A stretch of DNA of 64,000 nt, taken from the NCBI GenBank assembly GCA_001599975.1, contig BCIO01000003.1, positions 992,001 to 1,056,000 on the forward strand. The letters run 5' to 3'. The stretch is from Cystobasidiopsis lactophilus (Eukaryota > Basidiomycota > Agaricostilbomycetes > Agaricostilbales > Chionosphaeraceae). Below are positions 55,574 to 64,000 of the stretch, piece after piece. The position numbers and the translations under genes are program-made. Each line of letters starts with the position of its first letter. Within the stretch, counting starts at the first letter, position 1. The notes beneath the pieces are model-generated. The model saw only the letters and a list, made by a program, of their open reading frames with translations. It did not search any database and was not told the origin of the DNA.

Positions 55574-56596
55574 CTAGTTAACAACATATGAGCTTTGAGC
55601 ATGGAGAGATATGAAAGAAAACGCACCAGAGCTGAGGTAGGAAGAAGAAGAGCCAAGAGCACCACTTCCGGCGGTTCCAGCAGCAGCTCCAGCGGCCACA
55701 GCGGCGGCAGTGGCAGCAGCAGCAGCTCCGGCGGCCGCACCAGGTCGAATGCCAGAGACCAGAGGTCCATGCGCTTGAGCCATGGGCGGGCTGATGTCGA
55801 CGCCGGTGGTGGAGGAGGAGCCGTTCATCTGCGAGTAGGGGCCAGAAGTGACAAAGCTGTCCTCGGGGATGTGCGACTCGGAGTCGCCCCGCTGCTTTCT
55901 TCTTCGGCGGCAGCAGCACAGAAGGAGGCCAAGAAGCGCGAGGAGCGCGACGGAGCCGACGCCACCGACCACACCTTCGACGCTGCGTCCGGTAATGAGC
56001 GCCAGTTGGGAAGAGGGAGTAAAAGAGCTTACATATGCCTGTTGGAAGTGCTCAAACCAGAGCCTCCCTCGTTGTCAGAGGCAGCATGGACACCAGCGGA
56101 ACTGCAAGCAACCAGCGGTCTCAGACCTTTGAGTCTGTGGTGACCAAGCCGAACTCACGCGGTCGCTTTCCCGGACCTGGTAGCGGACCGTCAGCAAGGT
56201 TCCCATGGCAAGTGAAAGGAGTCCAACTCACATAATGAGGCTGTTGGAGTCCAATGCGCCACCAGTGACGGTGACAGCGCAGCCAGCGCAAGCAGCTCCA
56301 GCGGTGGCGGTCGAAGCGCCAGCAGAAACGATGACAGTGTTGGCCGAGTCGGTGTTGGTCGAGTCTGCTGAGAAGCCAGAGACGCCAGCTGTAGTCGTGG
56401 CGCCCGCAACAGCCGCTGGCGAGTCGCCATTGGTAGTGGCCGGAGTTGCGGTTGTGAGCGTGGCCGTGTATTGCGAGCCCGAATCATATGCAGCGTCGCT
56501 CGGGTAAGGCGACTCTCCGTTACTGCCATAGTCGCTGGAAGGCGAGTAGTCGTAGTACTCGCTCGTGTAAGAGCTCTCGCAAAGCTTCCAGGTCAT
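54635..56596 (-). CDS. Single-pass membrane protein with five metallothionein-like cysteine modules
   Basis: Starts MTWKLCESSYTSEYYDYSPS at 56596. The outside part is Ser/Thr/Ala-rich (about 150 residues over three exons). Then come a membrane helix VVGGVGSVALLALLGLLL, a CCCRRRRK stop-transfer patch and an Ala/Gly-rich linker. The tail holds five Cys modules of about 30 residues, each C-x(2,3)-[CV]-x-C-x2-C-x(6,7)-C-x-C-x(4,6)-C-x2-C, for example CICANCEKSLATCACVESKC. Each module sits in its own exon (55409-55573, 55169-55348, 54985-55107, 54820-54927, 54635-54765). All joins are open in one frame and all introns around the modules are phase 1. It ends KKDDGKWC. This suggests a membrane-tethered metal-binding or sensing protein; function is inferred. 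No signal peptide is seen, so the true start may lie upstream. Confidence 0.85.
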
Positions 56597-56938
56597 CTTT
56601 TTGGTTTCTTGGTTGTTTTAATGAGTGGACGCGACCAAGGCCGACTTTGAGAGTAGCAGTCAAGTTTTTAAAAAGAGCGTGTGGTGTGGTTGTTGACAGG
56701 CAAAGGGCATAAGAATCGAGGCACAACAAAATGCCGTGTTGACATTCCAGTGCGCAATGAGGAGGAATGCTCGAAGCTCTGGGTGTCGCAAGATCGACGC
56801 GGCTCTTTGGAATGGACCGGCGCATCTCTAAACGTCACTGCTTAATTGCGCACGAGGGACAAGGGCAAGGCAGGGAATAAGAGATGGTGGCCACATCAGG
56901 CCAAAAGTGCAATCATCGAGGGTTGGACCGCGTCCAGC
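56597..56938. promoter_or_regulatory. Divergent promoter region between the cysteine-module gene and SLD5
   Basis: About 340 bp between two divergent starts. On the strand of the cysteine-module gene an AAAAACTTGAC-like AT-rich patch lies about 75 bp upstream of its ATG. No recognised metal-response element is obvious. Confidence 0.4.
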
Positions 56939-58036
56939 ATGTCGGGCTTCTTTGACGACGATGATGCCACGCAGGAAGAGTCACCTGCCTTCTTCTCGCC
57001 CACCGCAGGCCCGTCCAGGCGGTCCCAAGCGCCGCCGAGGAGGGCGGAACCCAGGCAGGCTCCACGCGAGCAGCAGCAAAGATATCGAGCGCCGACCGAG
57101 GACCCCGACTTGGACTTTTTGGCGCCGACGGAGGACGAGGGGAACGTGGTGCAGCGGCTGGCCAAGCGGCTGCAGAACGAGAGGAACGCGCCAGAGTTGC
57201 TGCCGGACGACCCGAACGGCGAGCTCAACACTTGCCTGCAGACCTTGATGATGCAGGTGCGTCCGCGCTGCCCTTGCCATCTCTCTCCGCCTGTAGTGAT
57301 GTCCATGCCGCGTTGATGCGCACAGCAATCAGCGGTGAACGAGCTGAGAACGGACATTGCCAATTGGGACGAGGTCGAGCATCTCCAGTTGCTGCTCGTC
57401 CAGCAGGACAACGAGCGGATCAAGTGGCTCGTCAACTCTCTCTTAAGATGCAGGCTGGCCAAGGTGCGTGCTCTGCCTCCCTCATTCAATGGGAATGTCG
57501 GTTCATCTGTGGCACAGATTGAGCAGCAGCACATCCTCCTCTCCCAGAACGAAGGCTACCGGCGTCGGCTGTCTCCCGAAGAGTCGCACTACCTAGAAAG
57601 GTGTGTGTCTGCCTCACATTTGCCACTTGGATGCGGGCTCACCCTGGCGTATTGCACAGATACCACACGCTTTACATCAACTACATGCAGACATCTGTGG
57701 CCAATTCCTTACCCCCAAAACAACGCTCTTTAGAAGAAGGCTTCATGAGTGAGTGGCGTGCTGAGCTCTTCAGATTCTGTCTGATGGGATGGTGCTGCTG
57801 GCACAGCCTTCGAGCCGGACATGGACGCCGCCGTCTACGTGCTCGCCATCCGGGAGTCAGGCCCAATCCGACTACCAGAGTGAGTTGCCTACCTAGCACA
57901 TCAGTTCTCATCTGATAGCAAGACATCGTCGTCTCACAGCGGCAATCCCCTGCACTTTGAAAAGGGCTCCATCCACCTGCTCCGCTATCGATCCGTTAAA
58001 GACCTAGTAACCACGGGCGACCTCCAACTAATCTAA
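56939..58036 (+). CDS. SLD5: GINS complex subunit SLD5
   Basis: Starts MSGFFDDDDATQEESPAFFS at 56939. After a disordered lead of about 90 residues the GINS fold begins: NELRTDIANWDEVEHLQLLL, QDNERIKWLVNSLLRCRLAK, IEQQHILLSQNEGYRRRLSP and YHTLYINYMQTSVANSLPP. The small C-terminal B domain reads DMDAAVYVLAIRESGPIRLP and FEKGSIHLLRYRSVKDLV, with the family-typical ending TGDLQLI. Five short introns. The TAA is at 58034-58036. GINS joins MCM2-7 and Cdc45 to form the replicative CMG helicase. The N-terminal extension is longer than in yeast or human. About 260 residues. Confidence 0.94.
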
Positions 58037-58901
58037 TGTCCCTTCTTTTGCATCTGAACCTCATTGCAATCCACCCCTTGTAAACTTACATATATCCCAC
58101 TTTTTCCTCTGCAAGACTTTCGCCACCACACCGAGCTCAAATTTCGCCTCCTCAGCTTGCATCGGCCAACTTCCCGAAGTCTTTTCACAACATTGCGACG
58201 GCGGCAGCTTCCAGAGCGGGCCGAACGGTCCTCCGTTGGACCCCAACAGGCTGGACCCGGGTGCCCTCCAGCTCGCTGCGCTCCTCCCCTCAGCCCTCCG
58301 CTTTCGTCAAGGATGTGCTTGCCCCGACTGCCGCGCTCCCGCCGCAGCCGCCGCCTTTGCCCAACTCGGTCGAAGCCAAGAAGGCCAAGCTCGCCTCTGG
58401 TGAAGCTCCCGTGACGCTGGCCGGGGTGACTCTGCCCGTAAAACCGAGAGCACCAGCGAGTGACGATTGCTGCATGTCGTGCGTATTCCCGCGCCTTTTC
58501 TTGAGCTTTATCCCCCAATCTCAAGTTCTCATAGAGGCTGCGCTCGATGCATCTACGACATCTACGCCGAAGACTTGGAGGCGTTCAACGCGGAAGCCAT
58601 CAAAGCGCGGGCCAAGCTGCTCCAAGCCTACACCTCCTCCACGCCGCCGCCTTTCAAGTGGCCGGACACCGTTCTGGGCCCGTTACCTTCCTCGGCGCAG
58701 TCTCAGACCAAGGACAAGATCTTAGGCTTAGGGGAGGACATGAGCGTCGAGCTGGCCAAGAACGCGGCGGACGAGGAGATGGACTTGGTCTCTCAAGACT
58801 TGGGCGTGACCATGCGGGTGTTTCTGGAGACGGAGAGGAAGATCCGGAGGCGGCGGGCAGTCAGGGAAAAAGCGGCGGCGACGGCTCCTCCGCCATCTTG
58901 A
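58035..58901 (+). CDS. Oxidoreductase-like domain protein (OXLD1-type), probably mitochondrial
   Basis: The conserved part is DDCCMS-GCARCIYDIYAEDLEAF, split by an intron in the middle of the DCCxSGCxxCxxDxY signature of the oxidoreductase-like N-terminal domain. The upstream exon is basic and hydroxylated (FHNIATAAASRAGRTVLRW), like a mitochondrial presequence. The only ATG found that links in phase is at 58035, with a short intron (GTAAAC to TGCAAG, 36 nt). That start would overlap the SLD5 stop as TAATG. The C terminus is helical and ends ERKIRRRRAVREKAAATAPP. The domain call is secure; the start is tentative. The gene converges on UMP1 with only 28 bp between stops. Confidence 0.75.
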
Positions 58902-58929
58902 AGTCCCATTGTATTCCGTTCGTAAAATG

Positions 58930-59485
58930 TTACAGGCCCAGCCGCTTCTCCATGATGCCGTGCAGGTCTGTCGGCATGGCCCGCGTCTCTTGAGCTGCCA
59001 GCAACACATCCTCGAACCCCAGCGCCTCGTCCTTGCCCTTGAGGATGTCGAGGTGGACGTCCGAAACGGCGTTGGACATGGTTGGGAATTGGACGTTCTG
59101 TAGTGGCCCAACCTCCGTATCAGCTTCTGCGATTGATGTAGGAGCATCAGGTCACGCACACGAGAGACGATTTTGCGCTCCATCATCTGCCGGATGGGCG
59201 CGTGCATGCCATACAGGTTGCGCTGCAGGGTGAACTTGAGCTGCTCCTGCGTCTCCTCCCACTGCTCGCTGTCTGAGCTCCAGTACTACTACACAGCACA
59301 GTCAGACGACTCGCCTTCTCCAGCCGGTGCTGCAGGGCGTGCTTGGGCATGGACTCGGCGGACAGGCTGCGAGGGCCGCCCTCCCTCAATGCGTCGTGCA
59401 CGGCCAGCGACGGGTGCAGGGACGAGCTGCCCGACGTCGACGGCTCTGGCGCTGCAGACGGGACTAGTGCGTAGGGCCGGTCCAT
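58930..59485 (-). CDS. UMP1: Proteasome maturation factor UMP1 (POMP)
   Basis: Starts MDRPYALVPSAAPEPSTSGS at 59485. It has VHDALREGGPRSLSAESMPK, a GxHDxLRxGxRS-type block, then after an intron EQWEETQEQLKFTLQRNLYG and MHAPIRQMMERKIVSRV, the family core. After another intron it reads VHLDILKGKDEALGFEDVLL and ends IMEKRLGL with TAA at 58930-58932. UMP1 is the short-lived chaperone of 20S proteasome assembly and is the first substrate of the finished particle. Three exons, about 150 residues, the usual size. Confidence 0.95.
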
Positions 59486-60014
59486 GATTTGGTGTTGATG
59501 GAGTCGGAGCAAGAAGCGCTGAGCGAGGCCGCGTCAGACGCCTAGACGCCTCTTGGAGCCCGTCCTCCATCACCTCTGGTTGCCTGCCTGCCTGTTGTCT
59601 TGTTCTCATTACCTGGGCTACGGGTCCTGCTCCAATCGCCTTGCTTGCCCAGACTCCAATAAGTGCGAGGCTTCAAATCCATATGCCTATTAGATGTGCT
59701 TAGCTCCCTTTCGCGCGCCCTTCGATTCGCTGAAGATTGCTCCTTTCAACCTGCATTTGCCATCACTAAGCTCTCTTGATATCTAGTTTCGTTTGTCACT
59801 GTGTCGCGTTGAAAAGACGACTTGGTCATTCTGGTGGCTTCTTTTGGCCAGATAGACGAGAATGTGTTCTTCTGTTTCATGCAAGTTGGGGCTCAGCTGG
59901 TCCATGACCAGTACTACGATGAGTCTCAGAAGACGTTCGTTGGGCTGGCATCTACCGTTCGCATGGACTCTGTTGACCCCAACCACGTCAACCGCAAGTT
60001 GTCAGCTCATTGAC
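59486..60014. promoter_or_regulatory. 5' flank of UMP1 and of the broken gene
   Basis: A divergent region of about 0.5 kb. Short frames at 59822-60013 lack motifs. I could not place a TATA box or a proteasome-associated control element by eye. Confidence 0.35.
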
Positions 60015-60982
60015 ATGGCTTCCAACCCACCTATTGCCAGCCCCGTCTCCACCGAGCTTGCTGAAATCCGAAACCTTTATCTGAATCCGGGCGATCCACG
60101 GTTTCTTGAGAAGCTCGTCAAGCATTCGATGGACCTTGCGAAAAATCGCGGCGTCACATTCCAGCGAGAATGGCTGAATGGCACGTAAGCCGTATGCTCT
60201 CTGGTTGGCGTTGTGCATGTCTCAGGCGCGCTGGCGGGCCTCAGTTCCATTGAGAACTATCACGGCGTGGTAGAGCACATCTACTTGCATCATGATAGCC
60301 CTACGCCTATCTAGTAAGACCTTCCAGCGCTTAGTCTTGATATGGTAATAACGCGGTGCCTCCAGCAAAGGAGACCCCGCACCCGCCGCCCATGTTCTCC
60401 ATTACGAGCGTCCCTTGGGCGACCAAGACGAGGACGTCATGAAGGAGTTCAACATGGCATACCGGGCTGCCACCGACGGAAAACCACAGGAGCTAGTGAG
60501 AGTATCTATTCTTTGTTCGTATGACCTGAGTTGAATGGATTGTATTGGCCAGAGCGCCCTGTCGTCGAACCTTGGCAACGCCCTTCACGGCCTTTGCAGA
60601 AGGTTCATTTCCTTGTCCTGGGACAGACGCACCGGCATGATTGAAGGCAGTACGCTAGGCTCGCCCCCGCACAGGATATTAGCACTGAATCTCAATTGCT
60701 GCAGAAGACGTCGAGACTGCCTGCAGATTTGCTTTCCGAATGGGCGAATTTGCCTGTCTTCTCTTGGCTCTTTATGCAAGCGACTTTGGATATTCGCACC
60801 CGGACCACCACATCAGCAATGATTCGAACATGCATCGCTTGATAATCCAAGCCAACTTGCTTGCCCACGCTGCCAATCCCGCTCGCCACCAGTGCCACCG
60901 CAAAAGTAGGGACGCCACTCATTGGCCAAACCTGAAGGATGCAACCGGACTTCTAGACCCTTATCTGCCTCCAGAGTTGTAG
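60015..60982 (+). pseudogene. Decayed paralogue of the gene at the left window edge
   Basis: The first exon starts MASNPPIASPVSTELAEIRN. Spliced pieces SIENYHGVVEHIYLHHDSPT and DEDVMKEFNMAYRAATDGKP follow, then SRLPADLLSEWANLPVFSWL. Between that last frame (ending FMQATLD) and the next conserved piece (FGYSHPDHHISNDSNMHRL, then ANLLAHAANPARHQ) the frame shifts with no intron to explain it, and the tail after ARHQ does not match the 1-283 copy. I call it broken, at least near 60775. A sequencing error is the alternative. Family unrecognised. Confidence 0.5.
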
Positions 60983-61387
60983 GGATTCAGAGCTGGAGCA
61001 GTTGTGAAGGCCTTAGAGCTGCATGCCCCGTATACTCATCGAAATATTTTACTTGCAAATGATGCATATTGGCCGTACATTTTCCCATCCAACAGGCTAC
61101 GAACTTATGTATGCGAGCTGTCATTGGCAGGGGAACAAAACATCATCGCTGGGTCCGGCTGGTCCGCCACCGCGCGCCCCTGGCTGGCACTTTGCATTCC
61201 GAGATCATAGTCGCATTCCCAACTTGGCTTTGCTGCAGGCGATACAATGTGCCGGACTAAGTTGAGCAATCAGCTCGAGCAGGACAGCCTACATTACAAT
61301 CGATTGTAGCCCGTCCGATCTAATAATGCTGTCAAAACTTCTGGCTTGGAAAGCTGCAAGTGCCCATTTAGAAGGCTGGATCATGCG
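60983..61387. other. Convergent intergenic region
   Basis: About 400 bp with overlapping short frames but nothing that matches a family. It contains no recognisable RNA gene. Confidence 0.35.
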
Positions 61388-63266
61388 TCAGAGATGTTCA
61401 GAATCGAAGAATGCCAAAACGCACTCTGACACATCCAGCTCCTGGACCCCCTCCACATCAACCTTGCCCAGCCCAGCGGGTCGTCGTACCGTCATGTTGG
61501 CATGGATCGCAGCCCGCGTTAAGAGCGTCAAGCACCAATCCTTGTCGGAGTAGGCCGAAATGAGGGGCCCGGCCACCACGCTCTTGGCATTCTTCCACTG
61601 GTCATTAGAGGGTGCCAGTGGTAATGAGATGAGAACGGCAGCGTAGACCAAGTCTTGGCGTTCCGGAGCTCGCTGGTGGATCGAAGACAGCGCTCGAAAA
61701 ATGGTGGCGGCGCCAAAGCTGGTGCCGACCTATGATACGCCGGTACTTCGGCATTAGGACTTATGATTACGTCGAAAGATGAGGTTGAGGAGGGACCCAC
61801 GAGGATCACGGGCCGATCTCCTCGAACCTTCTCCAACAGCACATCGGCCAAGATGTCGCCGGCTTTCTGTGCCTTGTCCAGACACCGCACCCATTCGCCT
61901 TTCCCTTCTGGTCAGTCACAATTCTCATAGTAAAAGGAGCAGCCTCACCATCAAGCAAACTCGTTGTCCATCCCCAAACCGCTTTCGGCAAGGCGACAGC
62001 TGATAGTAGAGCTTGGACAGAGGTGTGCTTGATGATCTCCAAAATGCCTCCTTTTATCATTAGGCTAGATTTAGAGGTCGAGTGAGCTGCGTTCTTGTGG
62101 AGTGATGCACAAGCAGGAGGCCTACTTCTTGACGTAGCCGTCCAGCCCCTTCCCCAAAGACACAAAAGCTGCAAAGAGGCGACATCAGAATCGATTGCAC
62201 AGCCTTGAAAAAGAAATGTACCATCCGCGTCCATCTTGAGAGCAAAGACGTCCCGGCTCCCGTCCTTTGAGCTCGCCAGCTGATCAAAGTAAGGCTTGAA
62301 AGGCTGGACGTAGTCCTTCTGGTCCAATAGAACTCCAGAAACGACGATCGTAGCCTATTACGGTTGACTAAAAGCTGCGAATGAAGACGGAACGGCTTAC
62401 CATCAACGAAGGGATCTGAGGCAAGTCCGGATCAAGAAAGACCTGCTCAAACTCGAATTGCTTTCGGTGTTTTCAGTAGTGGTTTAGATCAAGGGGTGAG
62501 ATCGGACGTACATCCAGCCCCTTGACACGCCTGTTCACACGCTTCGCCGCCACTGTCGCAGGAGGTGAGCAACAAGGAACGAACAACAGGCGGGGCACGT
62601 ACATCCGCCTCCAGCAAGACCAAACAGTGAGCCCAAGATTACAGTGCCACTAGCCCCCGATAAGAAAGCCAGAGTGCCACCTGATAAGCCCACCAGGAAA
62701 GGTGCGATGGCCGGCGCAGCTAGCCCTCCTGTTACTCCAATCGCCACAGCGCCTGCGACAAAACCTGCCCCGGTCGCTACTTTCTTCCATGTCGCTCCTT
62801 TGGACAGAGAAGATGCCAAAGCCGACGCCGAGCCCATTGAGAACTTTGAGCCGCCGCTCTCTGGAGCGGGTGGCCCGGTCTCTTCCGCCGTAGCTTGCTG
62901 TAGGACGAAGAACAGCTCCTGCGCAATCGACTTCTCTGCTAAATAGAGCTGCTCTATCGGGATCGAAAGCCGGCTCAAGAGCTCGACGAGGAACGCCCGC
63001 TCTTGCGCAGAGTAGACAGGCTGGGTCGCTTTCTTGGCATCTTGAGACGGAGGGAGGAGGTGCAAAGTAACAAGCAAACAATCCGAGCAAACTTGGGCGA
63101 TAAGTTCATCGGGCAGCTGGTCCAAGGGAGAATCTAGTTGGCTGGCGGACGGTTGAATGTGCTGCTCGATTCGCTTGCCCCAGGCCTCATTTATGGCCTT
63201 CGATTCTTGGCAGATTCGCTTCTTGAGAGGCTCAGGCCAGGTTTGAGCATAAGCTTGGGAAGGCAT
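61388..63266 (-). CDS. DUF726/TMCO4-like membrane-associated alpha/beta-hydrolase
   Basis: Starts MPSQAYAQTWPEPLKKRICQ at 63266. The N-terminal helical region is about 150 residues. A glycine-rich hydrophobic pair follows: KVATGAGFVAGAVAIGVTGG and APFLVGLSGGTLAFLSGASG. After introns comes FEQVFLDPDLPQIPSLMATI, then VVSGVLLDQKDYVQPFKPYF, ALLSAVALPKAVWGW and ADVLLEKVRGDRPVILVG. The nucleophile-type elbow VGTSFGAATIFRAL leads to VYAAVLISLPLAP, KNAKSVVAGPLISAYSDKDW and DVSECVLAFFDSEHL at 61388. This block order is that of DUF726 proteins. In the elbow, GTSFG gives G-x-S-x-G, so a catalytic Ser is present. Lipid or ester substrates are plausible but unproven. About 490 residues, about eight exons. 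Confidence 0.85.
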
Positions 63267-63446
63267 GCGTGGACTTGAAGGTAAGACTCCAACTCAAGAA
63301 GTGATGCTGTCATTTCATTTCGGGCCGGCTAGAGGTAGATGTGGGCAAGTTAAGCCGATAACATTAGATTAAATCGGCATTAAATAGGTTGGCAATAATT
63401 AGGGCTGGTGCAAGGGGCGAAGAAGGACAATGGCCAGAGGTCGTCG
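63267..63446. other. Short spacer
   Basis: 180 bp between two minus-strand genes; AT-rich around 63350-63390 (TTAGATTAAATCGGCATTAA), which could be a promoter element. No gene. Confidence 0.35.
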
Positions 63447-63811
63447 TCAAAGTGTCTTTCTGCCCAGAGTCGCCACCAACGCCTCCGCTTTCACGCCCCT
63501 CTTCTCAAGCTCCTTCAGGTCCTTCATTGTGCTCTGCCTCGAGATCTTCTTGCTGTCGAACCTGTTTCAAAGAGTGAGCTTCGACTTCAGAGGGCGCCAA
63601 GGGCAGACGCGGGGGACGATGGCTGGAAACTCACGCAGCCTGTGCACAGGCGCTTAGAAGAGGAACTTAAACTAAAGACGAGGAGTTTACATACCTTTAG
63701 AGCAGCCATGACATGCCCTTCGTGTTGGTCCGCGCCGACAGCGTCTGCCATGAGGCTCTTAACGTCTGCCACCTTGGTCTCGAACCCAACTGGCACGTTG
63801 ACAGGCTGCAT
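63447..63811 (-). CDS. Small unrecognised protein of about 85 residues
   Basis: Exon 1: MQPVNVPVGFETKVADVKSL and MADAVGADQHEGHVMAALK. A short second exon (GCTGC) and GT-AG introns lead in phase to FDSKKISRQSTMKDLKELEK, ending LVATLGRKTL with TGA at 63447-63449. It is charged and helical, with no membrane segment. A possible upstream exon beginning MVEAHY at about 63945, in CCATGG context, can be joined in phase and would add about 28 residues. I do not recognise the family. Confidence 0.5.
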
Positions 63812-64000
63812 TGAAGGAGAATGGACTGCGAGCCAGGTTGGATATGGACAAGCGAACGGCTTGGGGGAATGGCTGCCGACTGGGTTTCAGGTTGTGCCGC
63901 GGAGACTTTCAGTCAGAGGGCTCACCTGTAATGAGCCTCCACCATGGTCGCGGTGGAAGAGATATAGGACAGGGCAACAAGACGTGAGTCGACGGAGTCA
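63812..64000. other. Right-edge flank
   Basis: May hold a 5' exon (MVEAHY) of the preceding gene, with a GTGAGC donor right after TTACAG. Otherwise nothing seen before the window ends. Confidence 0.3.

Overview
This window looks like nuclear DNA of a basidiomycete fungus. Genes sit close together on both strands. Most are cut by many short introns (about 35-90 nt) with GT donors, C-T-[AG]-A-C-type branch sites and AG acceptors, and there are no introns of kilobase size. The gene set is fungal: AUR1 inositol phosphorylceramide synthase, a Con-6 protein, DUF4246 proteins, EMC4, SEM1/DSS1, UMP1, SLD5 and an HST3/4-type sirtuin. A Pucciniomycotina or related lineage is my inference. I saw no rRNA, tRNA, CRISPR array or recognisable transposon. 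Coding regions were assembled by eye from splice signals, phase continuity and family motifs, so several exon boundaries are provisional and are flagged where weak.

Layout. 1-283: 3' end of a gene whose relative lies near the other edge. 0.45-3 kb: Con-6 protein and a short-chain dehydrogenase (SDR), both minus. 3.9-8.1 kb: an LRRC40-like leucine-rich repeat protein and an unrecognised protein, both plus. 8.5-17.4 kb, all minus: DNA polymerase delta subunit POLD3/Cdc27 with a terminal PIP box, an SGNH-like membrane protein, a second SDR, a small coiled-coil protein and an F-box-like protein. 17.8-27.5 kb, all plus: a very large coiled-coil protein, a CMP/dCMP-type deaminase, a C2H2 zinc-finger protein and the glycine-cleavage T protein. 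SEM1 (minus) converges on that last gene so tightly that the two stop codons overlap.

28.3-36.8 kb holds four head-to-tail DUF4246 genes, all minus, followed by a divergent phytanoyl-CoA-dioxygenase-like gene. 38.8-44.3 kb: EMC4, an unrecognised 640-residue protein and AUR1. 45-49.6 kb: poorly recognised genes. 49.6-54.4 kb: an HST3/4-type sirtuin, a small three-helix membrane protein and an F-box-like protein. 54.6-56.6 kb carries the most unusual gene: a single-pass membrane protein whose tail is built from five metallothionein-like cysteine modules, one per exon, every internal boundary being phase 1. 56.9-59.5 kb: SLD5, an oxidoreductase-like-domain protein whose inferred ATG overlaps the SLD5 stop, and UMP1. 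The end holds a decayed gene, a TMCO4/DUF726-like protein and a small protein.

Themes. Two replication-fork factors (POLD3, SLD5), a chromatin deacetylase (HST3/4 type) and two proteasome factors (SEM1, UMP1) are present, but I see no operon-like logic. The DUF4246 array beside a PhyH-type enzyme is the only candidate functional cluster, with up to five putative Fe(II)/2-oxoglutarate-type enzymes. Recurrent features are GC-AG introns (three supported cases) and a 9-mer, TTTGCCACC, found at least ten times and only in introns or intergenic DNA.
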